Assembly (NCBI GenBank): GCA_022818135.1
Contig: JAFMSR010000015.1
Coordinates: 31,743,117 to 31,807,116, forward strand
Direction: 5' to 3'
DNA from: Saxidomus purpurata
Lineage: Eukaryota > Mollusca > Bivalvia > Venerida > Veneridae
Length of the DNA: 64,000 nt
Shown here: positions 51,340 to 64,000 of the stretch, in pieces
How positions within the stretch are numbered: the stretch's first letter is position 1
Layout: each line of letters opens with the position of its first letter
Notes under the pieces: generated by a model
Databases searched by the model: none
The model's input: only the letters and a program-made list of their open reading frames with translations
What the model was told of the DNA's origin: nothing
Translations under genes and position numbers: made by a program

Positions 51340-54300
51340 CTTAGTCATTCAGTAAGGAAAACCACGAAAACAAGTCACAATTTCTTACTATTTATTGTTA
51401 CAAAATTCTGCAAAAACAACTCCAAAAAACAATTTTGCAATAAAATTGGTCTGTGGCTGTAGCATTATTGATCACTGTCTCATATGTCATGTTGGTAGCT
51501 TGTTCAGCAATGGTTAATGCTAATAATTTTGACATTTCAATTAAGACTAGCTGTTTATTTCTACAAAACATGAATAAATTGCAATATCCAATACTGGTAA
51601 ACAACTATCAATAATATTGCTCGTAGGATAGCTGGGACTGATCTGCTAGGGCGGTCCGTATGATTCTGGCTTCTATAGAAAATATTGCTAAAAATCTACA
51701 GGCAATGAAAGAAACTATGGGTTTGAAAGTTCGTCTGGATTTTTGCAACAGTTTTTAATGGTAGAAAGAAAATACATTGTATGGTAAGCACTGTGAAAGA
51801 CGAAAATTAATGATCTTTAAGATCAGAAGGTTAGTGGCAGCCAAATTGTGGCAGCCAACATTTGCTAGTCAGTGAATGCACAAGTTTACATTGAAGTGTG
51901 GTGCTTTCAAATTGCCTGTATTGGCAAACGTTGGTAAAGTTTATGCGCGCTTGTGGAGAGCTTGGGCACAACGAGTTGTTGGTATGTGTGATATACCTTG
52001 TATTTTCAGTAGCATTAAATCGGACAATTTCATGTGAATGTGTCTTTGACCATTTTGTTAAAGTACATTTTAGAGTTCAAATTAAATTCAATGATAGTAA
52101 TAATTTTTCTGAGAACTTCAAGTATTCCTCTTAGAACTATTTACATCAGGCCTCAGTATCTTATTTGCACAGTGTAGGCAGGTGAATCAGTTGCAGGATA
52201 CTATATTGATATCAGATCTTGAGAACAGAGTGTAGTGTAGTATAAGCACTTTGCGGCGTACTGTATTTGGTCAAACGCGTAGAATACGGTTGAAAGTAAA
52301 ATGTTAAGTACAAATGTATTGTGTTTCAAAATCGAAAATACATTAACGAGACAGAAATTAAGCCCCTGTTACTTACATTTACAAGATTTCCCAACCCGAG
52401 ATATTCTATTTCATCCGAAGTAGCATTTGAATATAGCTTTTTATCCGGAGGCGACTTGTTATTTGCAAGGTCATTTCTGCACTCTTACACATGCTTTTGG
52501 ATTTAGGAAAAGCATTATTTCATTGCTTAGTAAAATTTCATATTGCTGTAGACGTATGGTTTGTTTAAACAACATGCTAAAGTACAAGTTTAACATTATA
52601 CACAAATATTGACGAAATAACTACCATGTTTTCATTGAAGAATCCCTTATGTTGCCTTGGAAACAATAGAAAATATTTACAATCATAGCCATTTCATGTA
52701 TTAAAGTTCATGTTCATGGTTTTGCGGCACCTAAAACATTACATTTTACCACGCCGTCACGAGTTTTAATCTCGGATGTGTTCAGTGCTTGACTCTAACT
52801 AAATATGCAAGTCATCTAGCCTCAATATTTCGACTGCAAGACACACCAATTTTACAAACTTACGTAACATCTACCAAAAAACCTTTGCGCACAATTAGTT
52901 GGCTAAATATACATCTATGCTTAAAAACAGTTGAAAATAGGATAGCTAAAGTAGTTTTTAATGCTCACCTTAATGTTTAATTTGTCTAGAAAACACAACC
53001 ATATCACATAACAGTATGACCAAGCATTTTTAGGGGAAGAGTCTCTCGTGAAAATAAAATTCTCAAAAAGTCTAAACATTTATTTGCAATGAACGCTTTC
53101 TTAAGATATCATGAGCTGCGTATTTTTAAAAATTCAGTTTGACATTTTAATGGCTATTTATCCGTTAAATTAAACTAGAAAATTAGAATCTGATAAACTT
53201 AGGCCATACAAATATAACTAATACAGCGGTGCCGAATGTTAAGTCCCTTAGACAAACTGGGCAATCGATATGCATATATTGGAAAAGAGACTGTTCAATC
53301 TAGCAACAAATGATAGAATGTCTACGGTTCCAGGACACACATAATGCATAAAAACTCAGTATTTGGAAGAAGTGTTGTGGATATGATCATTGATTTCAAT
53401 AAATGATGTTCATTTCACACAGACTGCTGGATTATTATGTGTGTATTATGTTCGCATGAAAGATTAGGTGCTTCAGTTGGGATATCTGCAGCTGTTGTTA
53501 TATTCAGTGAACTGATACTCTCAAAGTATGGATATTGTGCAAATTTATCATTTTAGTCGTATAACGGCTAGTGGACGGGCGGACGGAAGGACGGACGAAC
53601 GTGAAATGTATTAGAGAAGTTTTAATTGTGATGCTACAGATAATTTATGGTTTGTAGAACTTAACGTGAACGTCGTGCAGGAATACAGATAGACATAGCA
53701 TGTACAACTTATACATGTAGTGCAGTAGGATGAAGTAAATGTATTCATACGTTTGAAAAGAAAGTAGCGCGCAACAAGTTTAGACGCTCAATAAATATTT
53801 CAGGTTATCGGTAGGTTTGATCTTACACTAAAAAGCAGGACAAAAAAGCAGAAAATTCAGTACAGAAATATTGATGATAAAACTACAGGTAGAAAATTTA
53901 AGTCTGGAATAAAAAAAAAACGAATTGCCGACGATGTAATCTAGTTTTGCATTATTTTGCTTCAAGGTGAAGAACAGTTCGGGTTCATCTTTAAAACTCT
54001 GTTCCACCCTAAGCATCAAGCTGTGAACATTTTTTCTTACATTAAGAACACATAGAGGCACTTATGTCATTGTAGTTTTGTATAATCGTTTACCAATGTT
54101 TACGCAGGCGCATGTATATTATTTTCAATGGATCAAAGTTAATTACCAATGTAATGATATAACTATTATAGGTATTGGGTCCCTTGTTTAAATTTGATAT
54201 TAACTGACTCAAGACTTCACCTTTCCGTGTGCTTTATAACATTTTGTCGTTAATGTTTGTTTTTGTCTTAAAACACATGTTGTCGTCTCTCTGTCTTATC

Positions 54301-55235
54301 GAGAAATTGATTGCTTAGAACACCCATGTTGTCTCTTTTCTGTTCTTCTTGTGTTATGTTCTACTGAAAATGTCTTAAACGTACATTAAATGTCGTCTTC
54401 CTTTATTTGCCAGTAGACTGCTAATAGTAAAGCTTTTCTTAGACACAGCTTCTGTTTGCCAGCACACCTTTTTAATAATACATCATTTTTAAACGTACAC
54501 GTTCTCGTGCTCATATATGTATATAATATGATAATGTCCATTCTCTTTCGCTGTACCCTTTTCATTGGAACCATACGATCATAACTGGCGACATTTCTAA
54601 TCTGTTCATTGTACATGAATTTTACTCTTTCGGTTGGTTCATCAGCATGCTTTTCCAGCCTGCTTGCAGTACTGAAACATTGAAAATCGATATACAAATG
54701 TCACCTTTCTTGATTCTATATGTTACCGACATTGACTATATCAGGTTTTGAAAAAACTTCAACCACTGAACACCTACAATTCACTCATTATTCAGGTGTC
54801 GATGAATCATTCATTTCATTTCTAAAAATGCCAACGTCAGATCTTCCATATAATCTTTATAGTACCCAGGTAAACCTTTACAAATCAGTTTGAGGTCGGA
54901 AAATCTTGGAACGAAACATTTGTTATCGAAACATCGCGGGTCGAGGAAGAATGGAACTCCTCTGTGTGACTCACCTGTTTCTTTTATAGATGGTTCTCAT
55001 ATCAGACATACGTTTGCAATTATTACCTCAGTTTTTGGAACTGTTTCATATAGGAATACGAGCACGATGCAACATTATTGATGTATCATTATGTTGGCAC
55101 TAGACTATCGGATGTTGCAATATTTTACCGCTGATCACCCAAAACATAACATCCATTAATTTTATATTTTCTTGACTTCAGCTTACCTGAGCAGGTAGTG
55201 TTCAGTTAGCTTTAAGTTTCAATAGATGTCTGTAG
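51340..55235. other. Non-coding stretch, nothing firm
   Basis: Short frames only. A GGAC-rich stretch (GGACGGGCGGACGGAAGGAC) lies near 53573-53600. No exon with paired splice sites was recognised. Confidence 0.45.
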
Positions 55236-55239
55236 TCCA

Positions 55240-55945
55240 CATTTTGTCACATTTGATATCTGCCGGACCCCTACGCCTACCGTTACAAGAACGTTCCTAA
55301 GGTGGCTCTCTACCAAAGCTTGTTCAAAGAATGTTGTCCTTTGCATGGCTGTTTTTGTCGAATACGGAAGCACAGAGGGCATATGTGGGTTTTTTTTATC
55401 ATAAACTATCACGGGTTACCTGTTGTGCGGCCAATTGTGTGTGACAAGCCGCCCCAATGCAATTCAAACTATTCCATGTATAAGGAAGTTACAGTCAGTA
55501 TCCATTTTCTACTTCTATTCTCTAAGACATTGACCTTTGAAAAATGGACCTGGGTCTTGCATGTGACATGCTATCCTATTGTATAGAACACTTGTTTCAA
55601 GTGAATTCAAAAAACCTTCAATGGATAAGGAAGTTACAGTCTCATGTGTCCATGTTCTACCTATAACCTCTTAGTGTGATCTTAACCATTGCTATGCCAA
55701 CCAAGATCTTGCGTAATTTATAAAAAAAGACACATGTGCTGTGTGTGTCCGTATTGTCTGGTAGTACTTTGCCATTTATGTGTTTGTCGTCAACGTATTG
55801 GCACTACCCTAAGGTGAATTGTGCACAAACCTATGCAAAGAGATTCAAAGATCCTACCCAATACAACAAGGACTAGACACATGCAATTTGTGCTAGGTAC
55901 CTAAACACTCTTCGTATGGAAACAGTTTAGATATAAGACTTGTAG
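55240..55945 (+). repeat. Dispersed repeat with ~145-bp internal units
   Basis: ATAAGGAAGTTACAGTC occurs at 55480 and 55625, each followed by a CCAT-TTCTAC phrase and a T(A/T)GTGTGATCTTAACC or CATTGACCTTTG phrase. Text such as GGTCTTGCATGTGACATGCT is of a kind common in bivalve repeats (recollection). The 94-codon frame at 55302-55586 belongs to it. Confidence 0.5.
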
Positions 55946-58900
55946 CAATATGTCGTGAATTTGTAACGAGTTTAAAACTATGCTTGAGTCCGAATTAAGA
56001 CACTTGTTTAAGGTACATGTAGCCTTATATTTGAGGGAAGAGGTTTTCATAAAATCTTGGCAATATCTACAGGTGAGCGATGTAGAATCATTACGGCTGT
56101 CTTATTATGACTAATCGCCGCATAAACATGTTGTATTCTTTAATTTTTTGTCTTTGTTCTAAATTTTCGTTACATGACAATTTATACTTGCGTTAAAAGC
56201 AAAATTATGTGATAACAAGATATTTTAGCCAAAAAAATGGGGCGATCGGTAGGGAAATCTAAGGGGAAATGGATTTTTTTTTTTGGCAAGTTCATACATA
56301 CTTACTACATGCATGGTCAATATACTTTCACTAAACATGTGAAGCACGAGAAGCTTACAAAACGGTGACATATGATACTAGTAATCAACCATTTGCCGAA
56401 GACATTTGGGAAAGTTCTAATACACTATACACAAAAAGTAACTCCGAAGGGACGTATTCAACTATTTATGACACTTTTTGTAAATTCGTCGTCCCATAAC
56501 TGGCTAGAAAATGTTTGCAAGTTTTCTTCTTTTTTTTCCAAGTAATCGTATAACGCAACGTCATTCAAACAATATGTCTCGAAATAACGTCATTCACCTA
56601 AACGAATACTCTCACGCTAGCTGATGCATATAAAGCAATGTGTTTCTGCGGTTGTTATGTTCGGCAACGAAGGTAAATTAAAAATCTGATTGTCTCAACG
56701 GTTTACGACAAATTAGGTAGCTGTAACCCAACAAATGAGAAAAATAGACGTTTCATTGTTCTTTTTCTCACAAGAAAAGGCTTTTAACGAAAAGAATAAT
56801 ACGAGCATATCACCGAATGACATTATAAAGTAATTTATGTCCTAGCGACATCTATTTCAGTCGTAACAAAAAAATAAAAAGACAAACTATTAATGCAGTG
56901 AGAAAATGGGAAAGAAAATTGCATCCCAACTATCTGTATCTTGTTGCATGGTGATGCTTTTATCTTTTTTTAACGTCAGAAGACTTATCAATTATCCGAA
57001 TCTTAGGGCAGGATTTCAAAGGTGTGTTATTACACAATATAGGACGATCTAATAAATTTGTTTACTTTTTTTCTGCTGAAGGCGAAGTTGTAAATGTGCA
57101 GGGTTTTTTTTGCATCGGTAATTATTGCAGTAGTATATGTTGAAATAACTAATGCGTTATTTGTTTGGATGTTATCTAAGGTAAATCAGTGTAGTAAAAT
57201 AGACGAATACAACAATATTCTATTTTTGGAATGATTACTAAAAATTGAGATATGTTTAGTTATGTAAAATTTGGTTAAGACAGTGTTTGATAGCATATTG
57301 AATACGGTTGAGTGATGGAGTGAAATATTAAAGTGATCAATGTGGTCTAGGCTGCATATCTGGCGATATTTGAAATCTTCTACGCTGTTCTATTACTAAT
57401 GAACAGAATTCTATCCAATTATGTGATGCGACCAGATGACATTTGCAAACATTTGATCACTAGAATTAAAGGATTTATACCATTGTACGCCTAAAATGAC
57501 GTCAGAATCTGTTGAAGGTTTGAACACAATAAATTGATCTAAGTGTTTGAACATGTGCTTTATTAAGTTACCCTTCTTCGTGGTTACGGAAATAAATAAA
57601 TCGCTGATGACAAAGCGCGCAAAAAATGAAAAAGCGCATTGTGTTAATCTGTAGGGATTTTTTTAAGTATTTGGACTTTTCGATGATTTTAGATCACACA
57701 TGTATACAGTATTATATATCTCCATATTTTACTGCCGCGGGAAGAGGATTTGGAAGTATTATATCTCTGTGCTGGAATGTAGTTTATATCTTCAAGGATT
57801 GGCACTGCATCCAAACCGCGAAACTATCAAAAATAAACATGATAGATAAATTTGATAAGTAAAGCTCTAAGGTTTTAAAAAAAACACAGTATTTAACTGG
57901 TGAGAACTTTATACTACATTAATTTAAACACGTTTAGTTTCGTTTCTTTAGTGGCGACTTCCTGGCACAGGAGGCGGAAAAACTTTTATTTACCAATTTA
58001 AAAACACACGTAGTCACCCGAGTTTTTTGCATTTCATAAATGATACGTAAAAGTCAATGGCCTGTATGGTATAATGTAATTTGTTGTAACCAAGATTCTA
58101 CTACATGGTTCCTATACCTAAAAACTGTTGGACGAAATCATAGTGTACGATACGTTTCAGCTAGAAAATATGTTATCTTCAGAAAAGTCGGGTTCTAACA
58201 AAGAAGAACGCGACGTGGGCCGGCCTCTTGAAGGGACCATAACTCTGCTTCAGTCTTGTTGTAAATCGTAATTATTTCTTTGGCCTGTTCTTTATATCAA
58301 ATAAACAACAACTTCTTTCAGTACCAATAGTACCTTTGATTGTTCAGAGTGGCGCACAAATAGTGTAAGAACAACTGCATTGCCTTCGTTCATCACAAAT
58401 GGTAAAAAACAGGTTGGAGATAAACTCTGTGCATTCAAACAAGATTAACGTCCACGGGCAAACGCATTACAAATTGCATGACAAACATGCATGCGTATTG
58501 TCATGGTGACAGCCTTTAGGGACTACTTTTAAATAATCTCGTGACCATATTCCTGGAGCCATCCGATTTGAAACTGTCACACAGTCTCCTGTGATATGGT
58601 CTTATTATAACTTTAGAAAAATGTTCTCGCTATTCTGATATCTGAAAAGAAAGTTATTTGGAGGTTAAATGTTAATGGAAAAGTTATCATTATTATTATT
58701 TTGGCGCGTTTTACAAAATATTAGTAAGCCTATATGCATAATCTGTGTTTAACAATCCTCATACTCCCAAACCTACTGAGCACGAAACTCTGAAGTCAAT
58801 ATATACATGTATAGTAAGTACCGGTCGTCTTTTAGATCTTTGGTGTATAGTTTTGCTAATTAAGCATTGACAACTGTAAGGGTGGGAGCAGTGTTCCACG

Positions 58901-61373
58901 GAATGCCGTAAAATGATCCCATTTAGAAACAGTAATCTCATAATATGATGACAGTTGTTATATACAGCATCGTAAACGAGACAGAATGATCATGATTACA
59001 CGTAATTCACGTGCATAAACATCTCACGCATGTCATAAATACTAGTAGCTTTCTTATCGCGTTTCAGTTTCTACCTTTGGCAAATCGAAAGTATCCAAGA
59101 GAAATGCTTGAAAATTCGTGTTTTGTTACGGCACCGAAGACAGCTCTTTGAGACAACGTTTTAACCTAAATGTGATGTAACTAATGCGACAGTGTTGAAA
59201 TGTATACAGTGTGTGCATCGGCTATCGCGGGTCCGAAACCAGCAGGTTGTGTCATTTCATTGCGGCAATACGTGTTATCTTCTATCAACGTAAAATTAAT
59301 CTAATTATTCAGTGTCCAGCACTGTTCCGTGCATCATACAGGAATAGCACTGAAAAATACTTATCTACATAATTTAAAATGATCAAATTTCATTGACAAC
59401 CCGCGTGGTTTTCTATCGCGCCCGACTAAGATAGTTAGATTGTTTACTCGACCCACAATTATTTTACTTCACGTCAAGCTTATTTCTTTAAATTCGTCAC
59501 TTTCAATAAATTTTGCAACAACTCTAATCGATCGGGTATTTTTAGACATTAAAGTACAAAATGTTTGGTCGCCTACAAGTAAATTTGAAATTATCTAAAT
59601 ACGGGGAATGTAATGAAATTCAATCTCCTTGTTTGAAATTCGTGCGATCTATCTTCCTCAAAATCTGTAAATGTAAACGTAACCTGTAGTTGCTACTGAA
59701 TAATTAAGACAAGTTAGTAAAAAGTGGATGGTCGTGTTGACAGATCTTTCATGTGGAAAATATGAAAAATGTTAAACATATTTAAAGGTTCGTGCTTTCT
59801 TTTCGTCGAGATTGAGTTCATACACTCACACTCAATACATTTACCTTTCTAACCAGTTCCAACTTGCCAGTACAGTTGTCGATCCTCATTTAAGACGAAG
59901 ATATGCTTTTAGATTTCTGTTCACTTACTTTGCTTTTCGCTTCCTGTACCCTTTCCTGTATCTACACGACCTGACCGACCCTTAAAACGACCTCTATCAA
60001 GTTCATTGTCATTTCACTAAACTGTCTGTTGTTTCACTAACCGTTGATGCTGCCTATCTTTTAACTATACGCAGAAAACCCTTAGATAAAAAGGCCAGGT
60101 GTTTTGCCCAATGACACCTCCCCCCGCCCCCCCCCCCCACACACCACAAATGACCTGACCAGGGATCAAATTGAGTCCCTCTGGGTTATATTTAGTTATC
60201 GCCGTAACTGCTCCCTACTGTCCGATTATGATGGATTGGAGAGCGGTTGGTGTTAGTTGAGAGACCAAACTAAAGCAAACTGCTAAATTACAAAACATTA
60301 ACATTGTTGAAAGAAGTTGCATCTGCACCTTTAAAATCATAATTCATATTGACTTAGCATTTTATTTACTGTTTAAGTGAAAAGATTGACATTTTCTCAA
60401 CGTTTTACAAAATATGTTTTAAACACTTTATACACATGTAATCATTAATATCGCTGTGCATGGATGCGTGCTCGTACCATTTAGAATCAATAAGGGAAAT
60501 TGAATGCTCTCATTTCTTCGACAGGTGTTAATTTATGGCATATCATTTTTGACTGAGAGAAACTTGTATCTACTGTACCACGGATTATAACATAAAATAT
60601 GATAATAAAATGCGATATAGGTGAAATTTAATTCTGTTTTGGATAATAGGATGTAAACGGGAGATTTTGACACGGAACAAAATACGTGAATATTCGATGT
60701 AGGTCAAAACAACTCTGATAAGCAAAAAAAAAAAAACGAAAAAAAACTCGGTTTCGCACAGTATACATTTTTACTTGATCAGTGACATGTAATCGTTAAA
60801 ATTCGATTTCAAAAATGCACTGCCAGTGAAATTGACATTTTAGCAAAATCTATTGGACGTTTACTGCAAGATATTGCGCGACACAGTATTAGAAAGTTTG
60901 ATAGAGTTATAGAAAATTGATAAGTTGATTGACAGTCTTCCAGTGGGAAATTAAGTTAACTATCGGACTGATAAGATCAGACTCTACAGAGAGTGAAGAC
61001 AGAATGGTTGGAGATATAATTATGTTCGGATATGACCCAGTGTACATTGGGTTATTCATTTATGTTAATTACTGGAATGTACCTTGTTAATTAGGTATCA
61101 GAAATTCGTTTGTCTAGGGTCACTCTATGGATACTAGTGAAAAAGTTGCCAAGCATAATAAATAATGAAGATACAGGAGTGTCCAACACGGTACAAATGA
61201 AATGGAAAAATTTCAGTGGAATGTAGTATAATAAAAGAGTAAAATGATGAACTGGACATAAATAAGCAATAAGGGATGCGTTTTCTGGATTATGTGTTCG
61301 TCTTATGGCTGCATTATTACAGGAATGATTTAATTTTGGATACGAAGGAATAATCGTGCTATAATATTATGCT
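55946..61373. other. Non-coding stretch, nothing firm
   Basis: Only short frames and a C-rich run near 60119-60140. No gene, RNA or array was recognised. Sequence just upstream of 61374 could be the leader of the next feature. Confidence 0.45.
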
Positions 61374-61451
61374 ATGATTGTGAGTGCGTGGTGTATCGTC
61401 AAAGTGATAGGAATGGGTCTGATTGTCTACGTGATTCTCAAACTAGGAAAG
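61374..61451 (+). CDS. Possible first coding exon: membrane anchor or signal sequence
   Basis: ATG followed by 25 codons rich in Ile, Val, Leu and Gly (VIGMGLIVYVILKLGK near the end), then AAG|GTAAGC, a good donor in phase 0. Such a short N-terminal exon fits a signal-anchor of a type II membrane protein or a signal peptide. No second exon was identified, and short hydrophobic frames arise by chance in AT-rich DNA, so confidence is low. Confidence 0.3.
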
Positions 61452-64000
61452 GTAAGCACATACTACCATATCATCGCAAACTAAAGTCAGAAATTTCCCG
61501 TTTTAATGACCACCATTTGCATTAATTTCATACAGCATGCGAATGTATGTGTAAAACTGCACCCAAGTATCTCTTTAACTATGGCCATAAAACCTCTTAT
61601 AAAGTGGTCCCTTTTGTGTCTGTGATAGTATTAAGTCAAAGATATGCGCAAAGCCGTTTAGACTGGACGTGATGTCTAATTTTGTAATTGTAAGTAATGT
61701 TGAAATTGTAGTGTCTGCAGAAACTGAGTGATGTGCGCTTTTGAAATGATTCTGTTACATCTCGTGCACTGTAACTATTATTAAGCAAGATTCTGATTAG
61801 GTCTGGATCCCTTGATATTTGATTTTATCAGGATTGCGTGCGATATCTAACACCGTTATTAAAAACAGTCGGATTCATTGCACATTTTACAGATTTCTGT
61901 AATTCGAACACATTAATCGATGACTGAATGCAATATTATCGTTTTTATAGGACAAAATGCGGAATAACTATATTTATTAAGCTCCAGTTGAGTTGTTTTC
62001 GTGTTTTTTTTCTGAGTAAGACTGATGCACATGTTCGATCGATAATTCACGTGCGTGCTCTTATTTTCACTTTCACGCCCTCAACCACACCTTATTATGT
62101 ATTGGTTCTACAGAGTCTATATGGGTTCCACTTCCATGCGAAATGGTGACAAATGGTGACATAATTCATTTTCTGCTGGTTCCTAAGTAATGTTCATATA
62201 AGTAGTGCATATTCCGTGTAATACATCATAGCTGTCATACATTGTTTGTTCAATTGATTTTTCTGTCTCCCTGGTCTGTACAATATCTCCTGTGGGTTGT
62301 AGGTCATGTTTGTGTTCGTCGGGTAGAGCTGCAAGATATTTTCATATATTGCTGAGATACTGTCAAGGAAAATAAATACATCCTTATTTCGACGTGATGT
62401 GCGTTTCATTCCTTTAAGGCATTTGTACACTGCTTGTGTCTTTATCTATCTATCTTCCAATTTTGTCAAACCCTTTACAGGGACGTAGACATCTTGCAAC
62501 AATACTAAAAATCATGTTGTTATTCCTCCGTCAGTGCATGTATATGATATATATAATTGCTGGAATGGGTAAATGGATTTGGTTGTCGATATATGTGAAG
62601 AGCAACCAACTCGCTGCCACTGAAATTAAATAATTGCAGACAGACAAAGAAATCTCATTTCGCCTTCAGAAAATACTTCATACAAGACAAACATACTCGA
62701 TCTCTTTCGTATTCTAGGTTCAGGCAGTATTCCTGGTTCAGGCGGGTTTATTTATGGAATTTCTTAAGTAGAGCAGCGACAACGTGAATATCATATGTTC
62801 TCACAAGCAGACGACACTGCATGTTTCCGCATGGAATGCCTCGACATCCTCCTAGACAACCCATAGGGATTGAACATTTACTGAAATCAATAAATAATGA
62901 GAATTTGGTCTTATATTACTCTATCAGTATCGATCCGTGTTGATAAACCTAATGAAACTGATATTGCAATAAAGATGTCAAATACGGCTGTAATTGGCTT
63001 TCAGTTTGAAAACTTCGATTCAATAATTGCTGATAATAGAAGCATTTGTAAACATCTCTAGATTATCCGTCCGTTTTCGAAAGGAATTTGGCCCAACTTT
63101 TTACTGTCATTTATTTGTTCTCAGATTACATGTCAGCTTTATGTAAATAACTGTTAGTACTATACTGCTGTTTAGTGACGTTCTCACAAATTAGTCCGAT
63201 GTCTCTAGTACTAGTAATGTTGTCGGTGGATCAGTGCTTTGATACATTTTTTACTTTCCCCCGTCTTCCCTACCTATCTGAACTTGAATATGACATCCGG
63301 GACCATATGACAAAAAAGCCACATCTAACACGGATGCAATTTGCAATCAAGTTGTGCATCTATAGGGACTAACTATGATCTGGATGTCCGGACGCGTCTG
63401 GCAATGACCACCCACCTCCAATAATATTGAAATAAGAACTACCTGTAAAAAGGATAGTCGGCGCAATTTTTAGTATATAAAAGCGATTGTTAGCTAGATT
63501 TTTATAATACAAATTAATTTTATTCAGTCGGAAGGCGCCAAATGTCACATGGTGAGAACAAAAGAATAGAAAAACCTTGACAGTGATCACCATTTTGATA
63601 ATATTATTATTATTAATAGAAAATATTTCATTTTAACTTATGTTCATCTTACGCCAGGACTGAAAAGGGACGACAACTCTAGAAAAGGGTTGCTTGATAC
63701 AATGCAAGATCGGGCGTAAACCTGATAGCTAAAGATTTGGTCAGCAAAGTTACCTCCCTTTGTATTAAATACTCCATTTGACAACACAGAATTTAAATAA
63801 GCGCAAATCTGTGTGTAATTTTAGTTTTTGTCTGGAAGAACAGCAAACATGAAAAAGAAATGTGCAAGAATATTCTTTCACATCCATGTCTACAAGTGAC
63901 TGTCGTTCCTGGCATGTTGACGTGAGTGCAGTTTCACCTGTAAGAGTATGTTCGTGCACGAAATTGTCCGAACATTTTTTCTGTGCATAGTTGTGTCCAT
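61452..64000. other. Non-coding or intronic stretch, nothing firm
   Basis: Several 60-75 codon frames on both strands show no domain and no convincing splice context. Confidence 0.45.

Overview
This is AT-rich metazoan nuclear DNA: GT-AG introns, long non-coding stretches, many minisatellites, and dispersed repeats of a style I associate with bivalve molluscs. The bivalve assignment comes from repeat style and gene type, not from a marker gene, and is moderately sure. No prokaryotic operon, CRISPR array, rRNA or intact tRNA was seen.

0-6 kb: a complete six-exon gene on the + strand (coding 485-5238) for a 435-residue ankyrin-repeat protein whose last ~45 residues look like a SOCS box (ASB-like E3 ubiquitin-ligase adaptor). 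Two of its introns end in minisatellites. The second repeats the 3' splice site itself: five acceptors spaced 45, 42, 42 and 45 bp, all in frame.

6-26 kb: repeat-rich DNA without a complete gene. It holds a mariner-like transposase relic (~7.9-8.2 kb), diverged repeat pairs, an 18-bp array inside a dispersed repeat (~11 kb), a 48-bp higher-order array open on both strands (12.27-13.3 kb), one isolated exon candidate (14059-14354), a fold-back-like zone of short inverted motifs (15.3-16.8 kb), a degenerate 35-40 bp array (~21-21.8 kb), a SINE-like tRNA-derived piece (~24.6 kb) and a homopolymer block (25.6-25.9 kb).

26-32 kb: one decayed non-LTR retrotransposon on the + strand, with ORF1, a broken endonuclease/reverse-transcriptase ORF2, a CCHC knuckle and a TAAA-type tail. 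A second homopolymer block lies at 32.87-33.24 kb.

37.6-49.9 kb: the dominant feature, a single 12.3-kb coding exon (4101 codons from the first ATG) ending at a perfect phase-0 splice donor. It encodes a giant, largely disordered Ser/Thr/Asn/Lys-rich protein that I do not recognise. Inside it are SRSRSxTP repeats, scattered CxxC/CxC knuckles, an Arg5 cluster and five [FY]xDAx[ED] motifs that match the core of the VAP-binding FFAT motif. The rest of this gene lies beyond the exon and was not found in the window.

50-64 kb: intron or intergenic DNA with an ATC microsatellite, a GAAT microsatellite, a dispersed repeat at 55.2-55.9 kb and one possible short membrane-anchor exon at 61374-61451.
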